Counted from the stretch's first letter, positions 16,007-24,400 are shown. The stretch: 39,656 nt of DNA from Sulfurimonas crateris (GCA_945870785.1 CAMBTK010000013.1:1-39656), one strand, 5' to 3'. Notes: generated by a model from the sequence alone, not told the origin. A program made the numbers and translations.

Positions 16007-16007
16007 T
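16002..16007 (+). promoter_or_regulatory. -10 box of the small lipoprotein gene
   Basis: TATAAT that contains the helicase stop codon TAA (16004-16006). Predicted start near 16014, leaving a leader of about 25 bases with GGAG ahead of ATG 16039. Confidence 0.5.
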
Positions 16008-16038
16008 CGTAAAAATAGATATAAAGCGGAGATTTTAA

Positions 16039-16176
16039 ATGAGCAGAGTGATAACTGTTATGGCTGTTATTTTAGCGATAGGCTTTAGTGCATGTGCAAA
16101 AAAAGTAGATGAGTATCACTACAATAGAGCAAAAAATGCTTCTGATAAAGCTATGAATAGTTTAGATAAAGAGTAG
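16039..16176 (+). CDS. Small lipoprotein, 45 residues
   Basis: The frame encodes MSRVITVMAVILAIGFSACA followed by a short charged tail (AKKVDEYHYNRAKNASDKAM, then NSLDKE). A lipobox FSAC places the lipidated cysteine at residue 19, leaving a mature peptide of only 27 residues. A GGAG Shine-Dalgarno lies eight bases before the ATG, a TATAAT lies further upstream, and a strong hairpin follows the TAG by four bases, so it is a complete single-gene unit. Function unknown; entericidin-like or envelope-stress small lipoproteins are similar in layout but I see no specific sequence match. Confidence 0.75.
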   Translation: MSRVITVMAVILAIGFSACAKKVDEYHYNRAKNASDKAMNSLDKE

Positions 16177-16180
16177 GGAT

Positions 16181-16209
16181 TAAACTCTCACTTATATTGT
16201 GAGAGTTTA
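16181..16209. terminator. Hairpin between small lipoprotein and convergent peroxiredoxin
   Basis: Perfect 11-bp stem TAAACTCTCAC (16181-16191) / GTGAGAGTTTA (16199-16209) with a 7-base loop. It sits four bases after one stop and 11 before the other, so it can serve both directions, though T runs are weak. Confidence 0.65.
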
Positions 16210-16220
16210 TAAAGATAGAT

Positions 16221-16817
16221 TTATAGATCTTTTTCGTGTTTTGCTAAGTACTCAGCAACGCCCTCAGTAGAAGCTTTCATACCTTCATCACCTTTTTGCC
16301 ATCCTGCCGCACAAACTTCGCCGTGCTCATCAGTAAACTGCATAGCGTCAACCATACGAATCATCTCATCAATGTTTCTTCCAAGTGGAAGGTCGTTGAT
16401 AACAGCGTGACGTACAACACCTTTTCCATCAATCAAGAATGAGCCACGAAGAGCAACAGCTTCTCCGAAAAGTACATCATAGTCTTTTGAAATTTGTTTT
16501 GTTAAATCTGCTACTAGTGGGTACTTGATACGACCAATACCACCGCTGTTTACTGGTGTTTCTCTCCATGCAAAGTGTGAAAATTGGCTATCAACTGATA
16601 CGCCGATAACATTTACATCACGGCTTTTAAACTCTTCTATTCTATGAGAAAACGCAATGATTTCAGATGGGCATACAAAAGTAAAGTCTAGTGGATAGAA
16701 AAATAGAACTGTACCTTTTTTACCAAGATTTTCAGATAGTTTGAAGTTTTCTACGATTGAGCCGTCTGCTAAAACTGCTGTTGCGTTAAATTCTGGAGCT
16801 GGATTTGTTACTAACAT
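16221..16817 (-). CDS. 2-Cys peroxiredoxin (AhpC/TSA family)
   Basis: 198 residues, full family length. Reduces hydrogen peroxide and organic peroxides in the cytoplasm using thioredoxin-type donors. The peroxidatic cysteine is C49 in DFTFVCPSE and the resolving cysteine is C169 in GEVCAAGW. SGGIG (91-95) corresponds to the GGxG loop of hyperoxidation-sensitive peroxiredoxins, but the second sensitivity motif (YF) is only EYL in the C-terminal helix, so sensitivity is uncertain. AAGGA seven bases before the ATG is a strong ribosome site. Alone in its orientation here; the spacer to metK holds promoters for both. Confidence 0.96.
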   Translation of the reverse strand: MLVTNPAPEFNATAVLADGSIVENFKLSENLGKKGTVLFFYPLDFTFVCPSEIIAFSHRIEEFKSRDVNVIGVSVDSQFSHFAWRETPVNSGGIGRIKYPLVADLTKQISKDYDVLFGEAVALRGSFLIDGKGVVRHAVINDLPLGRNIDEMIRMVDAMQFTDEHGEVCAAGWQKGDEGMKASTEGVAEYLAKHEKDL

Positions 16818-16948
16818 AATAATGTCCTTGTTTAATTTAATTTGTAAAATTTTAACAGAAGTATATTAATCAAAATCCAATGTTTTTTAGTCGCAAAGAG
16901 CTTTAAGAGAGAATAAAAGTTTGAAATTTTCTATATAAATTTTTTTGC

Positions 16949-16983
16949 TATACTTTCGCTGATTTATGAAGAGAAACTTCATA
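16949..16983 (+). promoter_or_regulatory. metK promoter (extended -10) and leader hairpin
   Basis: A seven-T run, then TGC plus TATACT (16949-16954) makes an extended -10. Downstream, TATGAAG (16965-16971) and CTTCATA (16977-16983) form a perfect stem with a five-base loop, nine bases before AAGGAAA and the ATG. Too small for a SAM riboswitch; possibly a stability hairpin. Confidence 0.5.
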
Positions 16984-17001
16984 TTTCAATAAGGAAAATC
17001 G

Positions 17002-18180
17002 ATGACAAAAGAAGCAAAAACTTTAAAAGAGTATATCTTTACTTCAGAGTCTGTAACAGAAGGGCACCCTGATAAGATGGCAGATCAGATCAGCGATGCG
17101 ATTTTGGATTATATTATTGAACATGATCCTAGTGCACATGTAGCGTGTGAAACTCTGGTATCAAATGGCTTTTGTGTAATTGCAGGCGAACTAAAAACAA
17201 CGGCTTATGCGCCAATGCAAGAGATTGTTAGACGTGTTGTCCAAGAAATTGGGTATACAGATGCAACTTATGGGTTTGACTATCGCTCAGCTGCTGTGTT
17301 AAATGGCATAGGAGAGCAATCTCCAGATATTAATCAAGGCGTATCTCAAGCCGACGGAGAGATAGGGGCAGGTGATCAAGGTCTTATGTTTGGTTACGCT
17401 TGTCGTGAAACAGATGTTTTAATGCCTCTACCGATATATTTGGCTCACCGTTTAACCAGACGTTTAGCAGAGGTTCGCAAAGAGGGCATCATTCCATATT
17501 TACGTCCAGATGGAAAAGCGCAAATAAGCGTAAAGTATATTGGTGACAAACCAGTAAGTGTCGAAGCAGTAGTTGTATCAACTCAACACGCGCCAGAAGT
17601 ATCACAAGAGAAGATACGTGAAGATGTTATAAGAGATGTTATAAGAGATGTTATTCCAGCTGAGTTGATGAGCGAGAAAACCGTTTTCCATATTAACCCA
17701 ACTGGAAAGTTTGTAATTGGCGGACCTCAAGGTGACGCAGGTTTGACAGGGCGAAAAATCATAGTTGATACTTATGGCGGAAGTTGTCCCCATGGCGGTG
17801 GTGCATTCTCAGGAAAAGACCCAACAAAAGTCGATAGAAGCGCAGCATATGCATGTCGTCATGTGGCAAAAAATCTAGTAGCTGCTGGGGCGTGTGATAG
17901 AGTTACCATACAAATAGCCTATGCGATAGGTATCTCATCACCTGTTTCTATTATGGTAGACACACATGGCACAGCGATAGTTGAAGAGAAAAAGATAGAG
18001 TCTTGTGTGAAAGAGCTCTTTGATTTAACACCAAAAGGAATCATAGAATCTTTAGATTTATTACGCCCAATATATAGAAGAACAGCTGCTTATGGGCACT
18101 TTGGAAGAGAAGAAGAGGGCTTTACATGGGAGATAACAAATAGAGTTGAAGATATAAAAAAATATTTAAAAATAAACTAA
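17002..18180 (+). CDS. metK: S-adenosylmethionine synthase
   Basis: 392 residues, usual MetK length. Forms S-adenosylmethionine from methionine and ATP in the cytoplasm. [18 protein letters not shown] near the start contains the ATP-binding histidine and metal aspartate; [12 protein letters not shown] is the signature hexapeptide region; [19 protein letters not shown] is the phosphate-binding P-loop-like second signature. The N-terminus has about ten residues ([10 protein letters not shown]) before YIFTSESV, slightly longer than average. Strong AAGGAAA site before the ATG. A 12-base triplication ([11 protein letters not shown]) in the middle keeps family length and is not an insertion. Confidence 0.98.
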   Translation: MTKEAKTLKEYIFTSESVTEGHPDKMADQISDAILDYIIEHDPSAHVACETLVSNGFCVIAGELKTTAYAPMQEIVRRVVQEIGYTDATYGFDYRSAAVLNGIGEQSPDINQGVSQADGEIGAGDQGLMFGYACRETDVLMPLPIYLAHRLTRRLAEVRKEGIIPYLRPDGKAQISVKYIGDKPVSVEAVVVSTQHAPEVSQEKIREDVIRDVIRDVIPAELMSEKTVFHINPTGKFVIGGPQGDAGLTGRKIIVDTYGGSCPHGGGAFSGKDPTKVDRSAAYACRHVAKNLVAAGACDRVTIQIAYAIGISSPVSIMVDTHGTAIVEEKKIESCVKELFDLTPKGIIESLDLLRPIYRRTAAYGHFGREEEGFTWEITNRVEDIKKYLKIN

Positions 18181-18312
18181 CTTTTAGTGTGAGTTTCTTA
18201 AGAGCACAAAGTGTAACAAATTAGCTTTATTACGTTTTTATGGGGCATCTTTTAGCTATCTTTAAAAATCTTTTGTTAAACTTACCACGAAATTAATAAT
18301 AGGAGAATCCTA

Positions 18313-18597
18313 ATGGCAGTAATTATTGGTGATACATGTATTAACTGCGGCGCTTGTATTGATGAGTGTCCAGTAGAAGCAATTGTAGATGAGGATGATA
18401 ATCCAACTGGCGAAGAAATTTATTACGTATATGCTAATAAATGTGTAGAGTGTGTTGGTCATCATGATGAACCAGCATGTGCTACTGCGTGTCCTACTGA
18501 AGGATGTATTACATGGGATGCAATAGGTGAAAGTCCTGCACACCGTGAAGACATTACAGATAGTATGCGTGGAATCGGCAAGGCTATCGTAGAATAG
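18313..18597 (+). CDS. 2[4Fe-4S] ferredoxin
   Basis: 94 residues. Cluster I ligands CINCGACIDECP; second set CVECVGHHDEPACATACP, with the wider spacing between cysteines typical of the Alvin-type/YfhL-like bacterial ferredoxins, plus a C-terminal helix (SMRGIGKAIVE). A soluble low-potential electron carrier; in Campylobacterota such ferredoxins serve oxidoreductases of central carbon metabolism (pyruvate and 2-oxoglutarate ferredoxin oxidoreductases) and could also feed an FTR-like enzyme such as the one at 25162. AGGAG lies six bases before the ATG. Transcribed alone, closed by the hairpin at 18608. Confidence 0.95.
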   Translation: MAVIIGDTCINCGACIDECPVEAIVDEDDNPTGEEIYYVYANKCVECVGHHDEPACATACPTEGCITWDAIGESPAHREDITDSMRGIGKAIVE

Positions 18598-18607
18598 TTT
18601 TTAAAAT

Positions 18608-18631
18608 TCACAAAGCTTTTTTGCTTTGTGA
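18608..18631 (+). terminator. Terminator-like hairpin after ferredoxin
   Basis: TCACAAAGC (18608-18616) and GCTTTGTGA (18623-18631), nine perfect pairs around a loop of six Ts, 11 bases after the ferredoxin stop. The sequence after it (CACCTCTTTAT) is only partly T-rich. Confidence 0.65.
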
Positions 18632-18736
18632 CACCTCTTTATATATACCTTCATCATGAATTTCTCTTTTTAATTTAAAATCAACTCTTTTTTGGGTACA
18701 ATTCCACCCTAATTTTATATATTTATAGGAGATTTG

Positions 18737-19150
18737 ATGGAACGTACACTATCAATAATAAAGCCAGACGCAGTTGCAAAAGGTGTTATCGGTAAGATTT
18801 TAGACCGTTTTGAGAGTAATGGCCTTAAAATAGCAGCAACAAGAAAGATACAACTTTCTCGCGCAGATGCAGAAGCTTTTTATGCTGTTCACTCTGAGAG
18901 ACCTTTCTTTGGTGATTTAGTTGACTTTATGATTAGCGGTCCAGTAGTTGTTTCAGTATTAGAAGGCGAAGGCGCACTAATTAAAAACCGTAACTTAATG
19001 GGTGCTACTAACCCTAAAGAAGCTGAAGCTGGAACAATTCGTGCAGATTTTGCTGAAAATATAGATGCAAACGCTGTTCATGGAAGTGACTCTTTAGAAA
19101 ATGCAGCTATTGAAATAGCATTCTTTTTCTCTGAGAGAGAAATTTCTTAA
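18737..19150 (+). CDS. ndk: Nucleoside diphosphate kinase
   Basis: 137 residues from the ATG at 18737, which has AGGAG six bases ahead (a TTG just before it is not needed). Transfers the gamma phosphate of ATP to other nucleoside diphosphates through a phosphohistidine. The N-terminal [15 protein letters not shown], the [17 protein letters not shown] segment and the active-site H115 in NAVHGSDS are all canonical. First gene of a run with a DUF177 gene, rpmF, plsX and fabH, the common Campylobacterota order. The next gene starts 11 bases after its stop inside a small hairpin. Confidence 0.98.
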   Translation: MERTLSIIKPDAVAKGVIGKILDRFESNGLKIAATRKIQLSRADAEAFYAVHSERPFFGDLVDFMISGPVVVSVLEGEGALIKNRNLMGATNPKEAEAGTIRADFAENIDANAVHGSDSLENAAIEIAFFFSEREIS

Positions 19151-19152
19151 GT

Positions 19153-19172
19153 AGCTATTTTTGAAAATAGCT
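19153..19172 (+). promoter_or_regulatory. Hairpin enclosing the start codon of the DUF177 gene
   Basis: AGCTATTTT (19153-19161) is followed by TG and then AAAATAGCT (19164-19172), a perfect inverted repeat whose tip is the TTG start codon (19161-19163). In RNA the start would lie at the hairpin apex with no free Shine-Dalgarno, suggesting translation coupled to ndk. Confidence 0.5.
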
Positions 19173-19541
19173 CTTATAAAAGTTGGTAAAACACCTGTTG
19201 ATTTTGAAGTTAAATCAGATGAAATAACTTTTAAAGGTTACTTACAGTATGATGCCGACAAATTAATTTTGCTCAAAGCACAATTAAGTGGGGTAATTGA
19301 CGCAGATTGCGATGTTTGCGCTGATGAGTTTAAACTAGAAGTAGATGAAGAAATAGAGTTTTATATCTCTGATGGAATCTACACAAAGAGCGAAGAAGCG
19401 CTGTTAGATGTTGTTGAGTCACTAGACTCAACATTGGATTTACAAGAGCTTTTAAACTCGGAGATAGAACTCATAAAAAGTGATTACAAAAGCTGTGAAA
19501 ATTGCAAGAAAAATAGTGCTTCTGATGAAGAAGCGTTTTAA
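19161..19541 (+). CDS. DUF177 (YceD-like) protein
   Basis: 126 residues from a TTG start (MKIALIKVGKTPVDFEVKSD). The core FKGYLQYDADKLILLKAQL and DADCDVCADEFKLEVDEEI match the DUF177/YceD family, with the CxxC pair (DCDVCADEF) that many members carry; a second CENC pair near the C-terminus may complete a metal site. YceD-like proteins are almost always encoded just before rpmF, as here, and in some bacteria and plastids have been linked to 23S rRNA accumulation. The gene is close enough to ndk and rpmF (22 bases to rpmF) to be co-transcribed. Start choice rests on the absence of other starts and on family length. Confidence 0.85.
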   Translation: MKIALIKVGKTPVDFEVKSDEITFKGYLQYDADKLILLKAQLSGVIDADCDVCADEFKLEVDEEIEFYISDGIYTKSEEALLDVVESLDSTLDLQELLNSEIELIKSDYKSCENCKKNSASDEEAF

Positions 19542-19563
19542 ATAAAATAGAAAGGATTATATT

Positions 19564-19713
19564 ATGGCAGTACCAAAAAGAAGAGTCTCTCATTCACGTT
19601 CAGCAAAGAGAAGAACTCACTATAAGATTACTTTAGCTAAACCAGTTAAAGATAAAGATGGAACTTATAAGCTTCCACACCACATAAACCCAACAACTGG
19701 TGAGTATAAATAG
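19564..19713 (+). CDS. rpmF: 50S ribosomal protein L32
   Basis: 49 residues: [20 protein letters not shown] begins the protein, and it ends [14 protein letters not shown]. It lacks the four zinc cysteines seen in C+ forms of L32, the usual state in Campylobacterota. AAAGGA lies nine bases before the ATG. Only three bases separate its stop from plsX, keeping the classical rpmF-plsX-fabH linkage of ribosome and fatty acid synthesis genes. Confidence 0.97.
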   Translation: MAVPKRRVSHSRSAKRRTHYKITLAKPVKDKDGTYKLPHHINPTTGEYK

Positions 19714-19716
19714 TCA

Positions 19717-20715
19717 ATGGTAAAGATTGCTATTGACGCAATGGGCGGGGACTTCGGTCCTAAGCCGATTATAGACGGTTGTATACAAGCTCTCAAACAA
19801 AAACTTTTCATTCCTATTCTTGTAGGTAAAAAATCAGAAATTTTACCTCTGTTACCAAAGCGTTATAGAGATAAGATTTCTATAGTTGAAGCTGATGATG
19901 TTATTTCTATGCATGATGCCGCTACTGACGCACTAAAAAGAAGTGAAAGCTCTATCTATAAAGCTATTGAGCTTGTAAAAAATGGAGAGGCGCACGGAGT
20001 TGTATCAGCTGGACACAGTGGTGCAACTATGACTTTGGCTACTCTTAGACTAGGTCGCTTAAAAGGTGTTTTAAGACCAGCTCTTGTAGCGCTTATGCCA
20101 ACAAGAAGTTCTCGTAAATCAGTAATCCTTGATGTAGGTGCAAATGTTGATTCGAAAGCTGAACACTTAATGCAGTTTGCAGTTATGGGTGGCTGTTATG
20201 CTGAAGATATGTTAAAGATTGAAACACCATCAATCGGTCTTTTGGCAAACGGTGAAGAAAAAAGCAAAGGAAATGAACTTACTAAAGCTACATTCAAACT
20301 CCTTGAAGGCTATAAAGGTTTCAAAGGAAATGTAGAAGGAAGCGATATTTTTAATGCAAGTTGTGATGTGATTGTGTGTGATGGTTTTGTTGGAAACTTA
20401 GTACTAAAAGCTTCTGAGGGTGTTGCATCAACAATTACTGGACTTATAAAAGATTATATTAGAAAATCTCCAATAGCTATCACGGGAGCACTTTTGATGA
20501 GAAAAGTGTTCGTTCTCTTGAAAAAACAGATGGATTACGCCGAAATTGGCGGTGCTCCACTGATTGGTATTCAGGGATGCGCAATTGTTAGTCATGGAAA
20601 AAGTAATCCAAAAGCTATTAAAAATGCAATTTTTCAAGCAATAAGATATGTTGATACAGGTGTAAATGAGCACATTATTCAAAGACTTGAAGTGTTAAAA
20701 AATAAGGAAGATTAA
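19717..20715 (+). CDS. plsX: Phosphate acyltransferase PlsX
   Basis: 332 residues. Converts acyl-ACP and phosphate to acyl-phosphate, the donor for PlsY in phosphatidic acid synthesis; peripheral to the inner membrane. The N-terminal [18 protein letters not shown] is diagnostic, and [34 protein letters not shown] and the phosphate-binding [11 protein letters not shown] loop follow in the expected order. Full length. Starts three bases after rpmF and its TAA overlaps the fabH ATG by one base, so translation is coupled both ways. Confidence 0.97.
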   Translation: MVKIAIDAMGGDFGPKPIIDGCIQALKQKLFIPILVGKKSEILPLLPKRYRDKISIVEADDVISMHDAATDALKRSESSIYKAIELVKNGEAHGVVSAGHSGATMTLATLRLGRLKGVLRPALVALMPTRSSRKSVILDVGANVDSKAEHLMQFAVMGGCYAEDMLKIETPSIGLLANGEEKSKGNELTKATFKLLEGYKGFKGNVEGSDIFNASCDVIVCDGFVGNLVLKASEGVASTITGLIKDYIRKSPIAITGALLMRKVFVLLKKQMDYAEIGGAPLIGIQGCAIVSHGKSNPKAIKNAIFQAIRYVDTGVNEHIIQRLEVLKNKED

Positions 20716-21713
20716 TGGCATATGCTGCATTTCGCTCAATTGGCGCGTACGTTCCTAGTAAAATTTTGTCAAACGAAGATTTATCAAAAATGGTAGATAC
20801 TACTGATGAGTGGATTACCAAAAGAACTGGCATAAAAGAGAGACATATTGCGGCTGAGAATGAGTTTACAAGCGATATGGGTACAAAAGCAGCAGAGATA
20901 GCTATCCAGAGAAGTGGTATAGATAAGAGTAAGATTGATATGATAATCTGTGCTACTATCTCACCAGATTATTTTTGTATGCCATCAACTGCAACTATAA
21001 TAAGCACAAAACTTGGTCTTGGAAATGTCACCGCATTCGATATTTCTGCTGCATGTACAGGGTTTGTTTATGTGCTATCAATTGCAAAAGCATTTATTGA
21101 ATCTGGAATGAAAAAAAATGTTCTGATAATAGGTGCTGAAAAACTCTCTTCTATAACAGATTATACAGATAGAGGCACATGTATACTGTTTGGTGATGGT
21201 GCTGGAGCAGCTTTAATAAGCGCAACTGACAATAAAACTGAAGCTATTATAGATGTTCATACTGGAGCTGATGGAACGTTTGCAGATTTGCTTATGACTC
21301 CAAATGGTGGAAGTGGATCTATGCACGATACGCTAGATCAAGAAGCTAAAAGCTGTTTTATGCAGATGAAGGGTAATGAGACTTTTAAAGTTGCTGTTAA
21401 AACTCTAACTAAAGATGTTGTTGAGATACTTCAAGATAACAATATAGATAGTTCTGAGATTAAACATTTTGTACCACATCAAGCTAATCTTAGAATTATA
21501 AAAGCTGTTGGTGATGCACTAAAACTAAAAGAAGAGCAGGTTGTTTTAACAGTTGAAAAATATGGAAACACTTCTGGCGCTTCAATTCCGATGGCGATAA
21601 ATGATATATATGAAAGTGGAAAGTTAAACGCAGGAGAGCTTATGCTTCTTGATGCTTTTGGCGGAGGATTAACATGGGGAAGTGCTTTGGTCCCTTTTAG
21701 CCCATTAAAATAA
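20715..21713 (+). CDS. fabH: 3-oxoacyl-ACP synthase III
   Basis: 332 residues. Condenses acetyl-CoA with malonyl-ACP to begin type II fatty acid synthesis. The catalytic triad is C114 (DISAACTGF), H255 (FVPHQAN) and N285 ([10 protein letters not shown]), all present; GDGAGAALI and the terminal [17 protein letters not shown] are typical. Start overlaps the plsX stop (TAATG). Last gene of the lipid cluster, followed by the structured spacer at 21736-21834. Confidence 0.98.
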   Translation: MAYAAFRSIGAYVPSKILSNEDLSKMVDTTDEWITKRTGIKERHIAAENEFTSDMGTKAAEIAIQRSGIDKSKIDMIICATISPDYFCMPSTATIISTKLGLGNVTAFDISAACTGFVYVLSIAKAFIESGMKKNVLIIGAEKLSSITDYTDRGTCILFGDGAGAALISATDNKTEAIIDVHTGADGTFADLLMTPNGGSGSMHDTLDQEAKSCFMQMKGNETFKVAVKTLTKDVVEILQDNNIDSSEIKHFVPHQANLRIIKAVGDALKLKEEQVVLTVEKYGNTSGASIPMAINDIYESGKLNAGELMLLDAFGGGLTWGSALVPFSPLK

Positions 21714-21735
21714 TTTTTCAAAATTAAAATAACAC

Positions 21736-21834
21736 TTTTGCCAGATTTCTTCGTTGAAGTTTGGTTTTCTTTTCACTCACGTACTAGAGTATGCTCCTCA
21801 ATAAAATCAAACTCCGCCTAGAACTATGACAAAA
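21736..21834. other. Structured intergenic element (nested inverted repeats)
   Basis: Three nested pairings are centred on the same point: TTTTG (21736-21740) with CAAAA (21830-21834); GAAGTTTGGTTTT (21756-21768) with AAAATCAAACTCC (21803-21815), one mismatch and one wobble; and CGTACT (21780-21785) with AGTATG (21788-21793) at the tip. It lies between fabH and the convergent HIT gene. A structured RNA, dispersed repeat or attenuator are the options; no coding potential seen. Confidence 0.5.
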
Positions 21835-21882
21835 TTGAGAATTTTAATAGTGAAAAAAACTTCTTGCTCCAATTCAAATATA

Positions 21883-22248
21883 CTAATTTTCTAAAGCTTT
21901 TTTAACTCTTTTAAAAAATTCCTCTTCATCTGGAAGATTTAGTTTTGCAACTCTAAGTTTCTCTCCCCACATCGGGTTTGGAAAGTAGCTATCTTCTTCA
22001 AATCTTGCCATTACATGCAGATGAACACGAGGAAGCATATTTGCAAAAGATGCCATATTTATCTTTTTAGGGTTATAGTATTTTTTCATCTCATCTTCAA
22101 CTAGGTCATACATCTCCCAAAGTCTAACTCTTAACTTTTTTGGAACATCCCCTAACTCTCTATATGGCTCTTTTGTAAAAATTTTTAGCCATGGAATTTC
22201 ACTTTTTTCATTTTCTATATATAGTTCATCATCTTCATAAATAATCAT
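21883..22248 (-). CDS. HIT-family protein
   Basis: 121 residues, a histidine-triad nucleotide hydrolase/transferase. The active-site region is RVHLHVMARFEEDSYFPNPM, aligning with the H-x-H-x-H of the diverged bacterial HIT group (HLHVHVIARF). The middle, nucleophilic histidine and the last histidine are kept, while the first is arginine. The IPWLKIFTKEPYREL segment and the PNPMWG tail are typical of this subgroup. Likely substrates are AMP-linked nucleotides. ATG 22248 follows AAAAAGAGAAAA, with a TATAAT at 22273-22268. Convergent to fabH across the structured element. Confidence 0.85.
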   Translation of the reverse strand: MIIYEDDELYIENEKSEIPWLKIFTKEPYRELGDVPKKLRVRLWEMYDLVEDEMKKYYNPKKINMASFANMLPRVHLHVMARFEEDSYFPNPMWGEKLRVAKLNLPDEEEFFKRVKKALEN

Positions 22249-22351
22249 TTTTTCTCTTTTTTTATAAATTATATCCTATTTATTCTGCTACTGTTTGGAT
22301 TATATCTATATAAAGAGGCTATTATTTACTATTACATTTAAAGGATTTAGA

Positions 22352-22654
22352 GTGCTACTTTTACAGATAGATTTTCCATATAATGGAGTAGTTGGTAAAG
22401 AGATGGTTGAGGCATTTGCTGATTTGGCAAGCTCAATTAGTAAAGAAAAAGGGTTGATATTTAAAATATGGACAGAAAATGAAGATACAAAAGAGGCAGG
22501 CGGAATATATCTGTTTGAAGATTTATTATCGCTAGAGAGATATCTTAAGATGCATACAGCAAGGCTTCAAAGTTTTGGTATAAGAGATATTAGGTCAAAG
22601 GTTTTTGAAGTAAATGAAGCTCTCTCAAAGATTACAAAGGCTCCGATTTTTTAA
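22352..22654 (+). CDS. YdhR-like monooxygenase-family protein
   Basis: 100 residues. The sequence closely follows the YdhR family (dimeric alpha/beta barrel): LLLQIDFPYNGVVGKEM, then LIFKIWTENEDTKEAGGIYL and YLKMHTARLQSFGI, ending in FEVNEALSKI. Family members are called putative monooxygenases, but no reaction is settled. I choose the GTG at 22352 because AAGGA lies six bases before it and YdhR proteins start at this point; a TTG at 22295 would add 19 unrelated residues. A strong terminator follows at 22669. Confidence 0.85.
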   Translation: MLLLQIDFPYNGVVGKEMVEAFADLASSISKEKGLIFKIWTENEDTKEAGGIYLFEDLLSLERYLKMHTARLQSFGIRDIRSKVFEVNEALSKITKAPIF

Positions 22655-22668
22655 TCATTGAATTGTAG

Positions 22669-22694
22669 AAAAACCCGAAATAAATCGGGTTTTT
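22669..22694. terminator. Bidirectional intrinsic terminator
   Basis: AAAAACCCGA (22669-22678) pairs perfectly with TCGGGTTTTT (22685-22694) around a six-base loop. The GC-rich core is flanked by A and T runs on both sides, so it ends the YdhR-like gene on + and the helicase gene (stop at 22703) on minus. Confidence 0.92.
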
Positions 22695-22702
22695 AGTAGT
22701 TT

Positions 22703-24325
22703 TTAGTCTCTGCTTCTGCTACGATTTCTATCGCCGCTTGGACGGCTTCTATCGCCTGTGCTTGGAGTACCACGGTAGCCACCACCAGTGCCACTTGGGC
22801 GAGAACTTCTGTCTCCGCCTTCGCTTGAACGAGGTCTGTCGCTACTTCCTGTTCTAGGTCTATCTGAACTTCCAGAACGGTTTCTATCGCCACTTGGACG
22901 AGAGCTTCTGTTTCCACGGAATCCGCCACGTCCACCTTTAGAATCTCTTCTTTTATCTGCACGCTCTAAGATAGCAGCTAATTTATCAGCAGGTATTCCA
23001 ATGCTGTTTGGACCTTGAATTGTCTGTTTGTCTAATATCATTGAAACAAGTTTAAACATGATAGTTGCCTCATCAATATCTTCTTTTAACATATCAAGAA
23101 TTTGGTGCGCTTCATCATAGATATGTTGTTCTTCAATAGTCGTAACTATTGTTTTTAAGTTGATTGCACGTAAATCATTTTTACTTGGAACAAAAGCATG
23201 AGTCATTGTAGTTCCAACTTTTAGTTTGATACGTTGAAGTTCTTTAAATTCAAGAGGAGTTAAAAGTGTGATAGCTTTACCTTTAGTTCCAGCACGTCCA
23301 GTTCTTCCGATTCTGTGTACATAAGATTCAGGGTCAAAAGGGATGTGGTAGTTAAATACGTGTGAAATATTATCAACATGAATACCACGAGCTGCAACGT
23401 CTGTTGCAACTAGAACTTTAACACCATTGTTTTTAAAACCTTTAATTACGGTTTCACGTTGGCGCTGTTCCATATCTCCATGAAGACCATTTGATAGGTA
23501 TCCTGCACTTGATAAAACATTTGATAGTCTATCAACTTCGCTTTTTGTTCTACAAAAAACAATAGCTTTTTTACAAGCTTCAGCGTCCATCAAACGAATA
23601 ATTGCGTCATCTCTCTCAGACTCTTCTATTACATAATACTCTTGATTAATGTCAGTATTTGTAGTTTCGCCTTTTGTAATACTTATAAATTCTGGATTGT
23701 CAAGGATTCTCTCTGCAAGAAGTTTGATTGGTTTTGGCATAGTAGCTGAGAAAAGAAGTGTTTGACGATTTGATGGTAAGTATGAGAAGATCTCATTAAT
23801 ATCATCTAAAAAGCCCATATCCAGCATCTCATCAGCTTCATCAAGAACAACAATGCTAGGAGCAAAATCTTTTAAGAGGTTTTTCTTAAGTAAATCTAAG
23901 AGTCTTCCTGGAGTTGCAACAACAACGCTTGCTCCTCTTTGGATTAAATCAATTTGTCTATTATAAGAGCTTCCGCCATAAACAGTAACAGTTCTAGCGC
24001 CTATGTTTCTGCCGTATTTGAAAAGCTCATCACTTACTTGTGTTGCTAACTCTCTAGTTGGAGTGATAACTAGTAAGCCAACACCATCATTTGGGTTGAT
24101 ATTGTTAAGTGCTGGAAGACCAAACGCTGCTGTTTTACCTGTTCCTGTGTGTGCCTGACCAACTATGTCACGTCCAGCTAATATAAACGGGATTGCCGCT
24201 GCTTGAATAGGACTTGGAACCGTAAAGCCAGCATCTTTGACACTTCTTAGTATCTCTTTTTTTAAACCTAAATCATCAAATGTGATCAACTTTTCTTCTG
24301 TCTGTGTTTGTGCATTTTCTTGCAT
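22703..24325 (-). CDS. DEAD-box ATP-dependent RNA helicase with RG/RS-rich tail
   Basis: 540 residues from the second of two adjacent ATGs (24325), which is better spaced from AAAGGA. Motifs: Q motif FTVPSPIQAAAIPF, Walker A AHTGTGKTA, PTRELA, DEAD in VVLDEADEML, SAT, then helicase C-domain with ATDVAARGIHV and HRIGRTGRAG. Residues beyond about 465 form a disordered, basic, low-complexity tail (RGGFRGNRSS, repeated RPSGDRNRS and SSDRPR units), expected to bind RNA loosely. Resembles CsdA/DeaD-type helicases of ribosome assembly and RNA decay, but is shorter. The leader has a perfect 18-base palindrome. Confidence 0.95.
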   Translation of the reverse strand: MQENAQTQTEEKLITFDDLGLKKEILRSVKDAGFTVPSPIQAAAIPFILAGRDIVGQAHTGTGKTAAFGLPALNNINPNDGVGLLVITPTRELATQVSDELFKYGRNIGARTVTVYGGSSYNRQIDLIQRGASVVVATPGRLLDLLKKNLLKDFAPSIVVLDEADEMLDMGFLDDINEIFSYLPSNRQTLLFSATMPKPIKLLAERILDNPEFISITKGETTNTDINQEYYVIEESERDDAIIRLMDAEACKKAIVFCRTKSEVDRLSNVLSSAGYLSNGLHGDMEQRQRETVIKGFKNNGVKVLVATDVAARGIHVDNISHVFNYHIPFDPESYVHRIGRTGRAGTKGKAITLLTPLEFKELQRIKLKVGTTMTHAFVPSKNDLRAINLKTIVTTIEEQHIYDEAHQILDMLKEDIDEATIMFKLVSMILDKQTIQGPNSIGIPADKLAAILERADKRRDSKGGRGGFRGNRSSRPSGDRNRSGSSDRPRTGSSDRPRSSEGGDRSSRPSGTGGGYRGTPSTGDRSRPSGDRNRSRSRD

Positions 24326-24356
24326 CATTTTCCTTTAAGATAGGAGATGATACAAG

Positions 24357-24374
24357 CATGTCATTAATGACATG
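24357..24374 (-). promoter_or_regulatory. 18-bp palindrome in the RNA helicase leader
   Basis: CATGTCATTAATGACATG is a perfect palindrome about 32 bases upstream of the helicase start, within the predicted untranslated leader. It could be an operator for a dimeric regulator or an RNA stem. Confidence 0.45.
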
Positions 24375-24400
24375 GCACCTTCCCCTAATGTATTTGGCGA

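Noticed and set aside
16949..17001. SAM riboswitch before metK
   Set aside because: Only 50 bases of leader with one 7-bp hairpin; none of the conserved SAM-binding core is visible.
17624..17655. Threefold 12-base repeat inside metK ([11 protein letters not shown])
   Set aside because: Family alignment from memory shows the same length at this place, so it is not an insertion but chance similarity in a helical stretch.
22295..22351. N-terminal extension of the YdhR-like gene from TTG
   Set aside because: Adds 19 residues unrelated to the family, whereas the GTG at 22352 has a well-spaced AAGGA.
22693..22962. 89-residue open frame overlapping the end of the DEAD-box helicase gene
   Set aside because: It is a shifted reading of the repetitive RG/RS-rich tail; the alanine/valine/glutamate-rich product is an artefact of codon bias in the repeat.
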